A program made the translations under genes and the position numbers. From assembly GCA_951813545.1 (NCBI GenBank), contig OX638352.1:3302835-3366834 (forward strand): 64,000 nucleotides of DNA, read 5' to 3'. Source of the stretch: an uncultured Poribacteria bacterium. GTDB taxonomy: Bacteria; Poribacteria; WGA-4E; WGA-3G. Below are positions 17,530 to 26,686 of the stretch, piece after piece. The notes under the pieces were generated by a model. That model saw nothing but the letters and a program-made list of their open reading frames with translations, did not search any database and was not told the DNA's origin. How positions within the stretch are numbered: position 1 is the stretch's first letter; the number at the start of each line of letters is the position of its first letter.

Positions 17530-17677
17530 GTTTCGCCTCCTCTGTGAATTTAATGATAATGATAATAGTTTACATGATAGCACATCTGAAACCCGTTTTC
17601 AAATGGAAATGGAAAAATTGCCCAAATCCAAAAGGTGAAGTACGGAATGTTCCATTTTCTAACATCTCAATATTGGT

Positions 17678-17706
17678 TTGCAAGCTGCACCAAAAAGTGG
17701 TATAAT
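17678..17706 (+). promoter_or_regulatory. Sigma70-type promoter of argG overlapping a dyad
   Basis: TTGCAA (17678-17683), 17-base spacer, TATAAT (17701-17706). The -35 and spacer fall inside TTGGTTTGCAAGCTGCACCAA (17673-17693 region), whose ends TTGGT/ACCAA are inverted, a possible operator or hairpin shared with the tandem array at 27954-28067. Confidence 0.65.
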
Positions 17707-17745
17707 TTCGTCATAACTTAATACACAATACCTTGGAGACTGCTT

Positions 17746-18984
17746 TTGAATATTGACATATTAAAGGGAAAAACAATTGGTGCGGCCGTTTCGGGCGGCT
17801 TAGACAGTTGCACCATCACCAAGTGGTTAGTTGATAACGGTGTCAATGTGGTCTGCTTTACGGCGGACCTCGGTCAACCCGATGAACGAGACGTTTCGGA
17901 AATCAAAGAACGGATGTTGGCATGCGGTGCCGAAGACGCTATTATTGTAGACGCGAAAGATGCACTCGCGGAGGATGGTATCCGACTCATCCAGTGCCAA
18001 GCGATGTATGAAGGCGGCTATTGGAATACGACAGGCATCGCTCGCCACGTTACGGTGAAAGCACTCTTGCCGGAGATGGAAAAGCGCGGTATTTCCATCT
18101 TAACACACGGCGCAACCGGTAGAGGCAACGACCAAGTGCGGTTTCAACTCGCTACGAATATGCTCAACCCACATTTTTCTGTCTATGCCCCGTGGCGAGA
18201 TGCCGAATTCCTCAAACATTTCGGTGGCAGAAAAGAGATGATAGACTTCTGCCAAGCACATAATCTGCCAATTACAGCGACACACGAGAAACCCTACTCA
18301 ACCGACGCAAATCTCCTCGGACTCACGCATGAAGCCGGACGACTTGAATCTCTGAAAACCCCCGCAGGTTTTATCAATCCCGGCATGGGAGTCCATCCAA
18401 AAGACGCACTTGATGACATAGAACACTTTACCGTTACCTTTGCGCGTGGAACACCTGTTGAAGTCAATGGAAGCCCTGTCACAGCACTTCAGAGTCTGAC
18501 AGAGGCAAACCGCATCGGTGGACGAAACGGTGTCGGTATCGGCATCCACACCGTTGAAAATCGGTTTGTTGGGATTAAAAGCCGCGGCGTTTATGAATCT
18601 CCGGGGATGGAGTTGCTTGGGAAATGTTACGAGTACCTACTTCAACTGATTTTAGATAGACGTGCACGTCGACACTTCGATGGTGTAGCCAAAACAATCG
18701 CAGAACAGATTTATCAAGGCTATTGGTTTGATGCTGCCACACAAGCATTGCTATCTTCGATTCAACCGTTAACCGATTTGGCGAGTGGGACTCTCACGGT
18801 GGCACTCTACAAAGGGAACGTAGCATTCCATGCCGCAGGTGGCGTACCGCACTCACTCTACTCTGAGGAAACTGCTTCTATGGAAGCAATCGGCGATTTC
18901 GATCATACAGATTCTGAAGGCTTTTTGGCAGTGCTTGGTGTAGGTGCACGGGCATCGGCTGTTGCTGGACAAACGCAGGAATAG
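17746..18984 (+). CDS. argG: Argininosuccinate synthase
   Basis: Joins citrulline and aspartate with ATP to argininosuccinate in arginine synthesis. 412 aa with the PP-loop AAVSGGLDSCTITKW near the N-terminus and the conserved TADLGQPDE, YWNTTGIARHV, LTHGATGRGNDQVRF and ENRFVGIKSRGVYESPG blocks. The start is TTG 17746, preceded by TTGGAGA at proper spacing; no closer ATG fits. It stands as a single gene with its own promoter and ends in a hairpin shared with moxR. ArgH is not in the window. Confidence 0.96.
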   Translation: MNIDILKGKTIGAAVSGGLDSCTITKWLVDNGVNVVCFTADLGQPDERDVSEIKERMLACGAEDAIIVDAKDALAEDGIRLIQCQAMYEGGYWNTTGIARHVTVKALLPEMEKRGISILTHGATGRGNDQVRFQLATNMLNPHFSVYAPWRDAEFLKHFGGRKEMIDFCQAHNLPITATHEKPYSTDANLLGLTHEAGRLESLKTPAGFINPGMGVHPKDALDDIEHFTVTFARGTPVEVNGSPVTALQSLTEANRIGGRNGVGIGIHTVENRFVGIKSRGVYESPGMELLGKCYEYLLQLILDRRARRHFDGVAKTIAEQIYQGYWFDAATQALLSSIQPLTDLASGTLTVALYKGNVAFHAAGGVPHSLYSEETASMEAIGDFDHTDSEGFLAVLGVGARASAVAGQTQE

Positions 18985-19004
18985 AGGTTCAAGGAACCTC
19001 TATT
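18980..19004. terminator. Bidirectional terminator hairpin overlapping two stop codons
   Basis: AATAGAGGTTC (18980-18990) and GAACCTCTATT (18994-19004) form a perfect 11-bp stem with an AAG loop. It includes the argG TAG and the moxR TGA, whose genes converge with only four bases between them. Confidence 0.75.
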
Positions 19005-19981
19005 TTCGCAAATACTTGTGAGATGATGCTCTCAACATCGCGACCATCCGCCTCCGCTTCATAACTGATGATGACTCGATGTCTTAGCACATCCATTCCG
19101 ACTGCGTGGATATCTTCAGGAGTAACATAGCCCCGCTGGGAGAGGAATGCTCTCGCTCTCGCAGCAAAAGCGAGAAAAATAGTCGCTCGCGGTGAGGCAC
19201 CGTACTCGATCAATGTGCTAAGTTCATCTAATTGATATGCTTCCGGTGTGCGCGTCGCACACACCAAATCGACGATATAATTCTCCAACTGTTCCGCCAT
19301 ATAGATACTTCGGACAACCTCTCGGAACCGGATAATATCCTTCGGGGAAATCACGTGCTGAATAGAGGAGGTCTCTTCGGTTGTCATCCGCCGAAGAATC
19401 TGTAATTCCTCCGCATGCGAAGGGTAATCAACCTTAATTTTCAGCATGAATCTATCCACTTGCGCTTCGGGTAGTGGGTAGGTGCCCTCATGCTCAATCG
19501 GATTTTGGGTTGCCAGAACGAGAAACGGGTCATCAAGTGGATGGGTAGTGTCTCCAATCGTGACCTGTCGTTCCTGCATCGCTTCAAGGAGCGCGCTTTG
19601 CACTTTGGCGGGTGCGCGATTTATCTCATCAGCAAGGATAACATTGGCAAAGATAGGTCCCTTTTTCGTGTAAAAATCGCCCTTCTGTTGGTCGTAGATG
19701 AGTGTGCCGACGAGATCAGCAGGAAGTAGGTCGGGCGTAAACTGCAGGCGGTTGAAGGAAGCATCAATTGTCTGAGAAAGTGCGCTTACGGCGGTTGTCT
19801 TCGCAAGCCCAGGCACCCCTTCAAGTAGAATATGCCCGTTGCAGAGCAATCCGATAACCAGTCCTTCCAGCAGTGCGTTTTGCCCGACGATTACTTTTCC
19901 CACCTCTGTGAGAATCTGCTGTATAAATCCACTATCCGCTTGGATGCGGGCATTCATCGCTTCTAAATCGTAGTTTTGCAT
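18989..19981 (-). CDS. MoxR-family AAA+ ATPase
   Basis: 330-residue ATPase with Walker A variant GVPGLAKTTAVSALS, Walker B VILADEINRAPAKVQSALLE, sensor region FLVLATQNPIEHEGTYPLPE and the MoxR signature EAQVDRFMLKIKVDYPS. MoxR proteins act as chaperones that insert cofactors or activate VWA-domain partners. A VWA membrane protein lies 1.6 kb upstream on the same strand (21588-24005), with a sulfatase between, so it is a plausible partner. Confidence 0.93.
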   Translation of the reverse strand: MQNYDLEAMNARIQADSGFIQQILTEVGKVIVGQNALLEGLVIGLLCNGHILLEGVPGLAKTTAVSALSQTIDASFNRLQFTPDLLPADLVGTLIYDQQKGDFYTKKGPIFANVILADEINRAPAKVQSALLEAMQERQVTIGDTTHPLDDPFLVLATQNPIEHEGTYPLPEAQVDRFMLKIKVDYPSHAEELQILRRMTTEETSSIQHVISPKDIIRFREVVRSIYMAEQLENYIVDLVCATRTPEAYQLDELSTLIEYGASPRATIFLAFAARARAFLSQRGYVTPEDIHAVGMDVLRHRVIISYEAEADGRDVESIISQVFAKIEVP

Positions 19982-20128
19982 ATTTTTAAATATGGGCTTC
20001 GTAACAATCTTCCGTTGTCAGATCGTCGTTTTCTGAGGAGGTCGGTCCGGGTTTGCTAATAATTACAGTTTTCTGTGACGGGCAGCGTGAATTGCCACAA
20101 AAACCTCTTAACCGATAGCCGATTGCTA

Positions 20129-21481
20129 TTACGTAAAAAAGGGTTGCGTTTCGCCTTCTTGAAAGGACTGCTCCAACCAAGGATCCTGAGTTTTCTGTCT
20201 GAATTCGATAACCTTTCGACGCATCTCGTTGGCTACGTCCTGTAATTCTGGTGCGTCAATAAGGTTTTGTGACTCTGCTGGATCGTTTTGCATATCAAAC
20301 AGTGCTTCACGGTTCTGCTGCAGGAAATCGGTGCGCTGCCGTTCGCCAAGCTGCTGAACATTGTCATTCCGGACTGCCGTCCATGAAATTGAGCGGAACA
20401 GATCGCTGGGGAGAGGTGTCTCCAGTTGATACGCCAGATTGCGAACGTACTTATATTGCCTGCCACGTAATACGCGATATGGATAGTAATTCGTCACCTC
20501 GTGGAAGCAGTGGGAGAAGTAGGTCTCCTTCCAGTCACCATTGCCGGGGTCCGCGCTGTCATCCTCAAGAACAGAGAGAATCGAGCTGCCGGGGAGTGCG
20601 TCTTCTCCATCGGGATGCGCAACACCGCACCAGTCTAACATCGTTGGGCAGAAATCTACCCAGTTAACGAGTGCTTGATTGTGGAAACCGCGTTTCTGTT
20701 GCGTAGGGCTGGAGATTAGCAGTGGGCAGTGGTGTCCGCTATCAAAACTGGACGCTTTCGCTCCAGGAAATGGCATCGCGTGATCCGTTGTGACAAAAAT
20801 GAGAGTTTCATCTGCGCGTCCAGACGCGTCAAGTGCATCTAAAACTGCTCCGACGACGGCATCCCACCGCGAAACGCTTTCGTAATAGTCCGCAAGGTCC
20901 TCGCGGACAGCAGGCACATCCGGCAGAAAATTCGGGACAATAATTTCCTCTGGTGTGTAGGGATTGGGTTCAATACCAGCATGCGCTTGGTCATTTCCGA
21001 AACCTTTACCTGCCCGATGTGGGTAACTACTGCCGATGTGAAGATAAAAGGGTGTATCTGCATTCTCGTTGAGAAATTGTGTAACCTTCGCAGCCATGTC
21101 CACGGGACTCCGCGGATTGACTTTCGGTTCAAAACTGAACGGGTAAACACTTTCGGGTTCAACGTGTTTCTTTCCGAGACATGCTGTCGCAAATCCGTGT
21201 GCCTTCAGAATTTTTGGCACCGATTGCATATACTCGTGTGTGCGGAATCCGTGGATTCCGTGGCAGTGTCCATATTGTCCATGTGTATGACTATGCTGGC
21301 CCGTAAGAATACACGCGCGACTCACCGCACACGAAGGGCTTGTACAAAATGCGTAGTCAAACACGACCCCGCGTTCTGCAAAGGCATCAATGTTCGGTGT
21401 TCGGATAACCTCATTTCCATAGCATTTCGCGATGCGGCTCCAGTCGTCCGCGATGACGAACATAACGCTTTTATATGTCAT
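20129..21481 (-). CDS. Sulfatase family protein with CAVSR active-site motif
   Basis: 450-residue alkaline-phosphatase-fold hydrolase. The N-terminus MFVIADDWS gives metal-binding Asp pairs, followed by TPNIDAFAERGVVFDYAFCTS. The active-site segment PSCAVSRACILTGQHSH has Cys-x-x-x-Arg as in formylglycine sulfatases, but Val replaces the usual Pro of CxPxR. Later blocks TLIFVTTDHAMPFPGAK and PLLISSPT match the second metal site. No signal peptide is evident, so it may act in the cytoplasm. The substrate is unknown; such enzymes often desulfate glycans. It sits between moxR and the VWA gene. Confidence 0.9.
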   Translation of the reverse strand: MTYKSVMFVIADDWSRIAKCYGNEVIRTPNIDAFAERGVVFDYAFCTSPSCAVSRACILTGQHSHTHGQYGHCHGIHGFRTHEYMQSVPKILKAHGFATACLGKKHVEPESVYPFSFEPKVNPRSPVDMAAKVTQFLNENADTPFYLHIGSSYPHRAGKGFGNDQAHAGIEPNPYTPEEIIVPNFLPDVPAVREDLADYYESVSRWDAVVGAVLDALDASGRADETLIFVTTDHAMPFPGAKASSFDSGHHCPLLISSPTQQKRGFHNQALVNWVDFCPTMLDWCGVAHPDGEDALPGSSILSVLEDDSADPGNGDWKETYFSHCFHEVTNYYPYRVLRGRQYKYVRNLAYQLETPLPSDLFRSISWTAVRNDNVQQLGERQRTDFLQQNREALFDMQNDPAESQNLIDAPELQDVANEMRRKVIEFRQKTQDPWLEQSFQEGETQPFFT

Positions 21482-21509
21482 AATTCTTTTTCCTCTAACA
21501 AAAATGGCT

Positions 21510-21579
21510 GTCAGTCATCAACGGTCAGTCGTCAAGTAAAGGAGGTTTCTTTACTGATTGCTGATAGCCGACGGCTGAC
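21510..21579. repeat. Imperfect long inverted repeat
   Basis: The arms 21510-21541 and 21549-21579 both read roughly GTCAG.C.TC... to AGTAAAG in inverse orientation around a 7-base loop; the innermost GTAAAG/CTTTAC is perfect. It lies between the VWA gene and the sulfatase and looks like a dispersed palindromic repeat. Confidence 0.55.
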
Positions 21580-21587
21580 GGCTTAAA

Positions 21588-24005
21588 TTACACCAAGCCA
21601 CCGCGTTTTCTCAAGAACCACTCGAACCCAAGTAGAGCAATAACTGCGCCGAAAATGAGAGGTATATCCCAAATGTCAACATCCGTAATTTTTGATGTTG
21701 CACTTTCGACGAGCGGAATCTGATTCACGAGTTGGTCTGCTTCCTCTATCGTGTAGTACTTCCCACCACTGCCATCAGCCAATGTCTTGAGAAGCGCGGT
21801 GTTAAGTTCAGAATCACTAAATTCGGCGTAAGATGTTTTTACCTCGAAAAGGGTCTGTTGTTCACCCAAGTCCTCACCACCAAGACTACCGGCTGCTGTG
21901 ACGGTGTATTCTCCATATCGATTCGGAATAAAACGTGCCGTGTAGAGTCCATCTTTACCGAGAATTTGCTCAAGTTTCAACTCTTTACGCTTGCCTGCTT
22001 CGTCAACGACGATAGCTCGGATCTTCGCGTTGTTAGTCAATTGAAACTCTGGGTCGGTGGCGGTGACTTCAATCACGACAGGTTCTTTCAATGCGTAAGT
22101 TGTTTTTGCAATATCAAGTTTAAGATGCTCTTTGGGCGCGGTTGTCAACCACCTCGCAGCCTGCCGCCAAAATCGTTCGTGACTATCTCCTTGATGCCAG
22201 AAGCGTTGATTCCCCTCTTCATGGGAGGGTATCAGCCGCCACCGCCACGAAGTATGAGGGGTAAACACCATCACGCGTCCAGCATTATAATTATGTGTTG
22301 CGATGAGAATTCGATTGCCAAATTCATTGCGGTCAGTGGGATGTTCCGCCAAAACAAGCGCACCTGCTTTTGCGCGTTTCACTTTACTATATCCCTTCAA
22401 TGCCGGTAAGATTTTCCAAAGTTCCAGGTTTTCAGTAGGTGTATCTGCCAACGCCATCAAATTTTCAACTTTCCCCTCCGGTGTCAGTTTCAATTGATAC
22501 CCTTTACTTTCGACGGACCGTGAACCTATAGCAGCCCCAGGGCGTCGCCTCGGTGCTAACGGTGCTGGTGGGGACCCAAGTTCCAATTCTACGGGGAGAC
22601 ATTGTGCAATCGGGGTGTTGATATAGGACTCAGACAGATCATGGTTGCCTAAAGAACTTGAACCCCCTAACATAAGCAACCCACCGCCTCGAGTGCGTAC
22701 AAACTCAACTGTATTCTCCAGCTGCATAGGTGTAAATTGGGAGGCATCTACATTACCTAAGATGATAGCATCAAAATCAAAAAGCATCTCCTTATCATCT
22801 GGATAAAAATTAAAATCATGTGCTACCTCAGCGCGAGTGCCGCCGAAATACCGATCATCACCAACAAAGCTTGTCAAAAATCGATCCGTTAATTGGATGT
22901 TTGGATCATTTTTCAGGGCGCGTTTTATAGAACCGAACTCATAACGCGGTCTACCATCAACAAATAGAATTTTTACACGTTTAGTAGGTGCTACCTTGAG
23001 TAAAAATGTCTTTGTGTTGTTTTGTGGCACCGCTTCCGCTTCGCCTAATTCTGCGTGTACTTCAAATTTTTGAGTGCCGGCTTCGCGAGGAGTAAACTTA
23101 AGCAACACTCGTCCTGTCTTGGGAGCAGATGTTGCGTCCGTTCCGCCGAGTTGTGACATCCAAGAGGTGCCTTCATCCAGATCAACGGACTCTGTTTTGA
23201 GTATTCGTCCGTTGCTCGTTAATTGGATGTTCACCTTTTTCCCATTGAATCCTTTCCGTTTCAGCGTCACCCATGTCTCTACAGGGAAATCCTCCTCTGC
23301 GGTTCGAGGAGCATCTACTTTAACAATCTCAAGGTCAGGATTGCCCTCTTCTGCTCCGATGCCGACGGTATGGATGGGCAATTTCCGCTCTCGGATTTGC
23401 ATCGCGAACTTTGCGATGTCAACACCGCTTCTGTCTGCCCCGTCAGTTAACAGGACGGCTCCAGAGAGTGGGATTCCTTGTAAATCGTCAAGTGCTTCAT
23501 TTAACGCCTGCGGGATATCTGTACTCTCGCCTTCTGCACTTGTCAACGGCTCGCTGGAAATCCGTTTTGCCATAGTGTCAAACCCAAAAAGCCTGACCTT
23601 GAATTTAGCATCCAGTTTTTCAAGGAGTCCATCCTCTTCCGCAAACAGCAGATTGTTGACGCGCCCCAACCGTGTCGCCGAATCAACAGAATCGGTAATT
23701 TGCATACTCTTAGAGCGGTCAACCATCACCAACAGATAGGAATCATCGGGGTTTGTTTGATAAATTGTTAGGAAAGGTTTAAGCAGGCAGAAGGCAAGCA
23801 GGCAGAGTGCAACCGCGCGAAGAAAGATGAGAAAGCCTCGGAAACCGCGTCGGGTGCGTCCTTGTGTGCTCCGATATGCCCATATCGTAAGAATAAAAAG
23901 AGCGACGAGCAGAACAGCTATAAGAAGCCCTGGCAATGGCACCCCAAATGAGAAATTTCCTTCTCGAAAAACGTCAATGGGGTACCTCATCATTTTTTCA
24001 AACAT
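21588..24005 (-). CDS. VWA-domain membrane protein (BatA/glutamine amidotransferase-like)
   Basis: 805 aa. Two N-terminal TM helices (GLLIAVLLVALFILTIWA and RAVALCLLAFCLLKPFL) precede a von Willebrand A domain with MIDAS motif VMVDRSKSM and GAVLLTDGADRSG. A beta-sandwich region follows, then a class-I glutamine-amidotransferase-like domain (ILFVDGRPRYEFGSIKRAL, FDAIILGNVDASQF, RGGGLLMLGGSSSLG), then a large periplasmic part, and a last TM (IWDIPLIFGAVIALLGFEWF). This is the architecture of proteins that pair with MoxR ATPases. The molecular function is not established. Confidence 0.85.
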   Translation of the reverse strand: MFEKMMRYPIDVFREGNFSFGVPLPGLLIAVLLVALFILTIWAYRSTQGRTRRGFRGFLIFLRAVALCLLAFCLLKPFLTIYQTNPDDSYLLVMVDRSKSMQITDSVDSATRLGRVNNLLFAEEDGLLEKLDAKFKVRLFGFDTMAKRISSEPLTSAEGESTDIPQALNEALDDLQGIPLSGAVLLTDGADRSGVDIAKFAMQIRERKLPIHTVGIGAEEGNPDLEIVKVDAPRTAEEDFPVETWVTLKRKGFNGKKVNIQLTSNGRILKTESVDLDEGTSWMSQLGGTDATSAPKTGRVLLKFTPREAGTQKFEVHAELGEAEAVPQNNTKTFLLKVAPTKRVKILFVDGRPRYEFGSIKRALKNDPNIQLTDRFLTSFVGDDRYFGGTRAEVAHDFNFYPDDKEMLFDFDAIILGNVDASQFTPMQLENTVEFVRTRGGGLLMLGGSSSLGNHDLSESYINTPIAQCLPVELELGSPPAPLAPRRRPGAAIGSRSVESKGYQLKLTPEGKVENLMALADTPTENLELWKILPALKGYSKVKRAKAGALVLAEHPTDRNEFGNRILIATHNYNAGRVMVFTPHTSWRWRLIPSHEEGNQRFWHQGDSHERFWRQAARWLTTAPKEHLKLDIAKTTYALKEPVVIEVTATDPEFQLTNNAKIRAIVVDEAGKRKELKLEQILGKDGLYTARFIPNRYGEYTVTAAGSLGGEDLGEQQTLFEVKTSYAEFSDSELNTALLKTLADGSGGKYYTIEEADQLVNQIPLVESATSKITDVDIWDIPLIFGAVIALLGFEWFLRKRGGLV

Positions 24006-24139
24006 ATTTTTACCTACGCTCGTCCGGGCGTTGTGTCCGTTTTCTGCAAGGATCTAAAATCGGTACATTCCTTATCATCAACAATTGCAAACTCTCCAAG
24101 ATAGCAAAGATTCACGGTGTATATTGTGAACAATGTCTA

Positions 24140-24553
24140 TCAGAGCTGGTCTTCAATCCACTCATCATCGTGGTCGGGGTTATAGGTGAGTCCTTTTCTA
24201 ATATCAAGGCAGAGATCAAGCATCTCTAAAACCATGTGCCCGACGCGAACAGGCACATTTGCTGGTAATTCTGTTATTTCCAGCGTCCCCGACCGCTCCA
24301 AAACTGTAAAGCGAACCTCTGAATAAATGAAGCAATCGACAATACCGTTTGTAGTCCGCGCCCTTGTTCTCCCGATGGGCGTTAAACCGAGTTGCTCAAT
24401 CACCGGTTTCGGCAGCGATAAACGTGTTGCGCCGGTATCAACGATTGCGTCGTCAACGGTGATGTGCCGAACATCTTCAGGCTTCATAACGCCTTCCTCT
24501 GCCAAAAGCATGTCTTTTCGATTCACGAGCTCGATTATCGTTGTATGTCGCAT
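24140..24553 (-). CDS. Retropepsin-like aspartic protease family protein
   Basis: 137 aa from ATG 24553. The central block AIVDTGATRLSLPKPVIEQL contains the D-T-G-A motif and following hydrophobic helix of single-domain, clan-AA aspartyl proteases. EMLDLCLDI near the end corresponds to the second conserved strand. An upstream in-frame start would overlap the neighbouring oxidoreductase and is rejected. Many such small proteins are of unknown activity; they work as dimers in retropepsins. It ends a minus-strand group of oxidoreductases. Confidence 0.75.
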   Translation of the reverse strand: MRHTTIIELVNRKDMLLAEEGVMKPEDVRHITVDDAIVDTGATRLSLPKPVIEQLGLTPIGRTRARTTNGIVDCFIYSEVRFTVLERSGTLEITELPANVPVRVGHMVLEMLDLCLDIRKGLTYNPDHDDEWIEDQL

Positions 24554-24584
24554 TTTCTGTCTGCAATAGATAGTTAAGAAAATT

Positions 24585-25565
24585 TTAGCCCACTTTGCAC
24601 CTTTGACCCGTGTGTGCGGATTCATGCAACGCATCGATGACACGCATATTTCCGAGTGCATCCTCTATCGGTAAACGGAGGGGCGCACCGGTATCTATCG
24701 CTTCACAGAGATTCAAGATCTCAGCACCGTAGGGATTCACACCATTGACACTATGGGTTTCACCGTTTACTATAAAGTGTGACTCGCCTTCGCTATTGCC
24801 CCACGCGCTCTGAACAAAAAGCGTGCCGTCTGTACCAGCGACTTCGTAGGATTCACGCCACGTCCAACCAAAACTACAATCCAGTTGTCCAGTAATGCCC
24901 TCGCCAAAATCCAAGGTCCCAATCAAAGTTTCCCAGACGTTGTTGATCGGTTCAAATTTACCTGTTGCCCAAACCGACTGTGGTTCTTGCCCAACGAGAT
25001 AACGAATGATGTTGATGCAATAACACCCTAAATCCATGACAGCACCGCCACCGAGATCGCCTCTTAATCTCCAATTCTGACGGTCTGTCAAACCTGTCGA
25101 GAAAGTAGAACCTGCATAGCGCACTTCCCCGATCGCGCCATCCTCAATCTTCTGTTTCACTGCCAGTGTTAACGGGTGATGCCGATACATGAACGCTTCC
25201 GCCAATAGGATATTGGCACGTTCTGTAACCTGAATCATCTGCTCCAACTGTGTGGCGTTGACGGCAATCGGTTTCTCAACAAGGATACCCTTGACACCGC
25301 ACCGTACCGCCTCCAGCACATTTTTGAGATGACTTGAGGGCCACGTCGCAATGACGAGAACATCCGGCTGCTGTTTCTCTAACATTTGCCGTAGGTCGTT
25401 GTAGGTATTCTGAACGTCATATTCAGTAGCAAAGCGCGCGAGCGATTCAAATTTTTCATCGCATGCCCCTACAACTTCAATTTCTGGCAGATTCCGCCAT
25501 GCATTGCCGTGTGCGTTAGATATACCACCACACCCGACAATTGCCACCCGATATTTTTTCGCCAT
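24585..25565 (-). CDS. Gfo/Idh/MocA-family oxidoreductase
   Basis: 326 aa with N-terminal Rossmann motif VAIVGCGGISNAHGNAW, VVGACDE, the EKPIAVNATQLEQM block (catalytic Lys region) and a C-terminal alpha/beta domain with WRLRGDLGGGAVMDLGCYCI. The family oxidises or reduces sugars and cyclitols with NAD(P). It is first of three adjacent paralogues (with 25681 and 26687) plus an aldolase-like gene, suggesting a sugar-derivative pathway. The substrate cannot be told. Confidence 0.93.
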   Translation of the reverse strand: MAKKYRVAIVGCGGISNAHGNAWRNLPEIEVVGACDEKFESLARFATEYDVQNTYNDLRQMLEKQQPDVLVIATWPSSHLKNVLEAVRCGVKGILVEKPIAVNATQLEQMIQVTERANILLAEAFMYRHHPLTLAVKQKIEDGAIGEVRYAGSTFSTGLTDRQNWRLRGDLGGGAVMDLGCYCINIIRYLVGQEPQSVWATGKFEPINNVWETLIGTLDFGEGITGQLDCSFGWTWRESYEVAGTDGTLFVQSAWGNSEGESHFIVNGETHSVNGVNPYGAEILNLCEAIDTGAPLRLPIEDALGNMRVIDALHESAHTGQRCKVG

Positions 25566-25642
25566 GATTTTACCTTGGAGTAGTTTTCATCTATCAGCCA
25601 ACCATAATTACTTAACTGGATCCGGGGTTACAAACCTTTCCC

Positions 25643-25673
25643 AACTGATAACCGAAAACCGAGAACTGATAAC
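25643..25673. repeat. Direct repeat of AACTGATAAC
   Basis: AACTGATAAC occurs at 25643-25652 and 25664-25673 in the 115-bp gap between two oxidoreductase genes, in a degenerate palindrome-rich stretch of the same style as 21510-21579. Confidence 0.5.
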
Positions 25674-25680
25674 TCTTGTA

Positions 25681-26652
25681 CTATAGTGAAGAAATCTCTA
25701 CCAGCCTCTTTTCTTGCGCGGAGAGATTCGCCGCAAGCGATATTTCAAGTGTTTTGACAGCATCGCTATACGGACTCAAAATCGGGGACGCGTCGCCACT
25801 ACGCACTGCTTCAACAAAAACTTCATCGATTGTTGGTCCCGGTTCTGTTTTATCTACCCACTCGCCATCTTCCTGTACTGAGACTCTTGACGGATTCCAA
25901 TTCAAGAGTTCGTCTTCATACAACAAATCCAGCACGTTAGCGTTCGACCAGTCACCGGCATAAGCCCAGGTAGCAGTCAATGAACCGATAGCACCGCTTG
26001 CAAACTGAAGTGAGACACTATTGGCATCAGGGCAATCCGTCTCTTTGAGGAACCGGTTCGCCTGCATCGCATAGACAGCCTCCACTTCGCCTCCCATGTA
26101 ACGCATCATGTCGACCGTGTGTGTCGCTTGTTCGACAAGTTGACCGCCGGATTTGTTCATCTGGCGGAGCCACGCGTTCGGATCACCATGTCCGGTGCTG
26201 CACCAGTACTTACCGACAATCATGTTAATTGTTCTTTGTTGCAGGATTTGCCGCGTTATTTGCGTTGAACCGAGGTAACGGAGTTGGTAACCGACGCAAG
26301 TTATCAGTCCTGCTTTTGTGACTGCCGCTTCAAGTTCACGGGCGATGTCGATATTAATAGCGACAGGCTTCTCAACGAGAAACGGTAAGCCGCGCGCGAT
26401 AACGTCACGTTCTGGCTGCCCGTGAACAAAAACGGGGAGACTGAGATAGACAGCATCCAAATCATCACGTTCAAGCAGGTCTTGGTGTGCGGTATAGGGA
26501 TCTGCATTATACTTCTCAGCTGCGCTTTGTGCGCGTTCAGGTTGAACGTCGCACACGGCGACAATTCTTGCACCTTCAATGCCTGACAATTGGTTCATGT
26601 GTCCATTGGCATTACCACCACATCCGATAAATCCAATTTTAACTTCTTTCAT
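25681..26652 (-). CDS. Gfo/Idh/MocA-family oxidoreductase
   Basis: 323 aa from ATG 26652, which follows GAGGG. Rossmann motif KIGFIGCGGNANGHMNQL, VAVCDVQPERA, the catalytic-Lys block FLVEKPVAINIDIARELE, then GGQLVEQATHTVDMMRYMGG carrying the usual His in the C-terminal domain. NAD(P)-dependent sugar or cyclitol dehydrogenase family. It lies between two paralogues on the same strand; identity among the three is low, so they probably act on different substrates or steps. Confidence 0.93.
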   Translation of the reverse strand: MKEVKIGFIGCGGNANGHMNQLSGIEGARIVAVCDVQPERAQSAAEKYNADPYTAHQDLLERDDLDAVYLSLPVFVHGQPERDVIARGLPFLVEKPVAINIDIARELEAAVTKAGLITCVGYQLRYLGSTQITRQILQQRTINMIVGKYWCSTGHGDPNAWLRQMNKSGGQLVEQATHTVDMMRYMGGEVEAVYAMQANRFLKETDCPDANSVSLQFASGAIGSLTATWAYAGDWSNANVLDLLYEDELLNWNPSRVSVQEDGEWVDKTEPGPTIDEVFVEAVRSGDASPILSPYSDAVKTLEISLAANLSAQEKRLVEISSL

Positions 26653-26686
26653 TTTTCCCTCTAATAAGTGCAATCTTCACTTTAGA

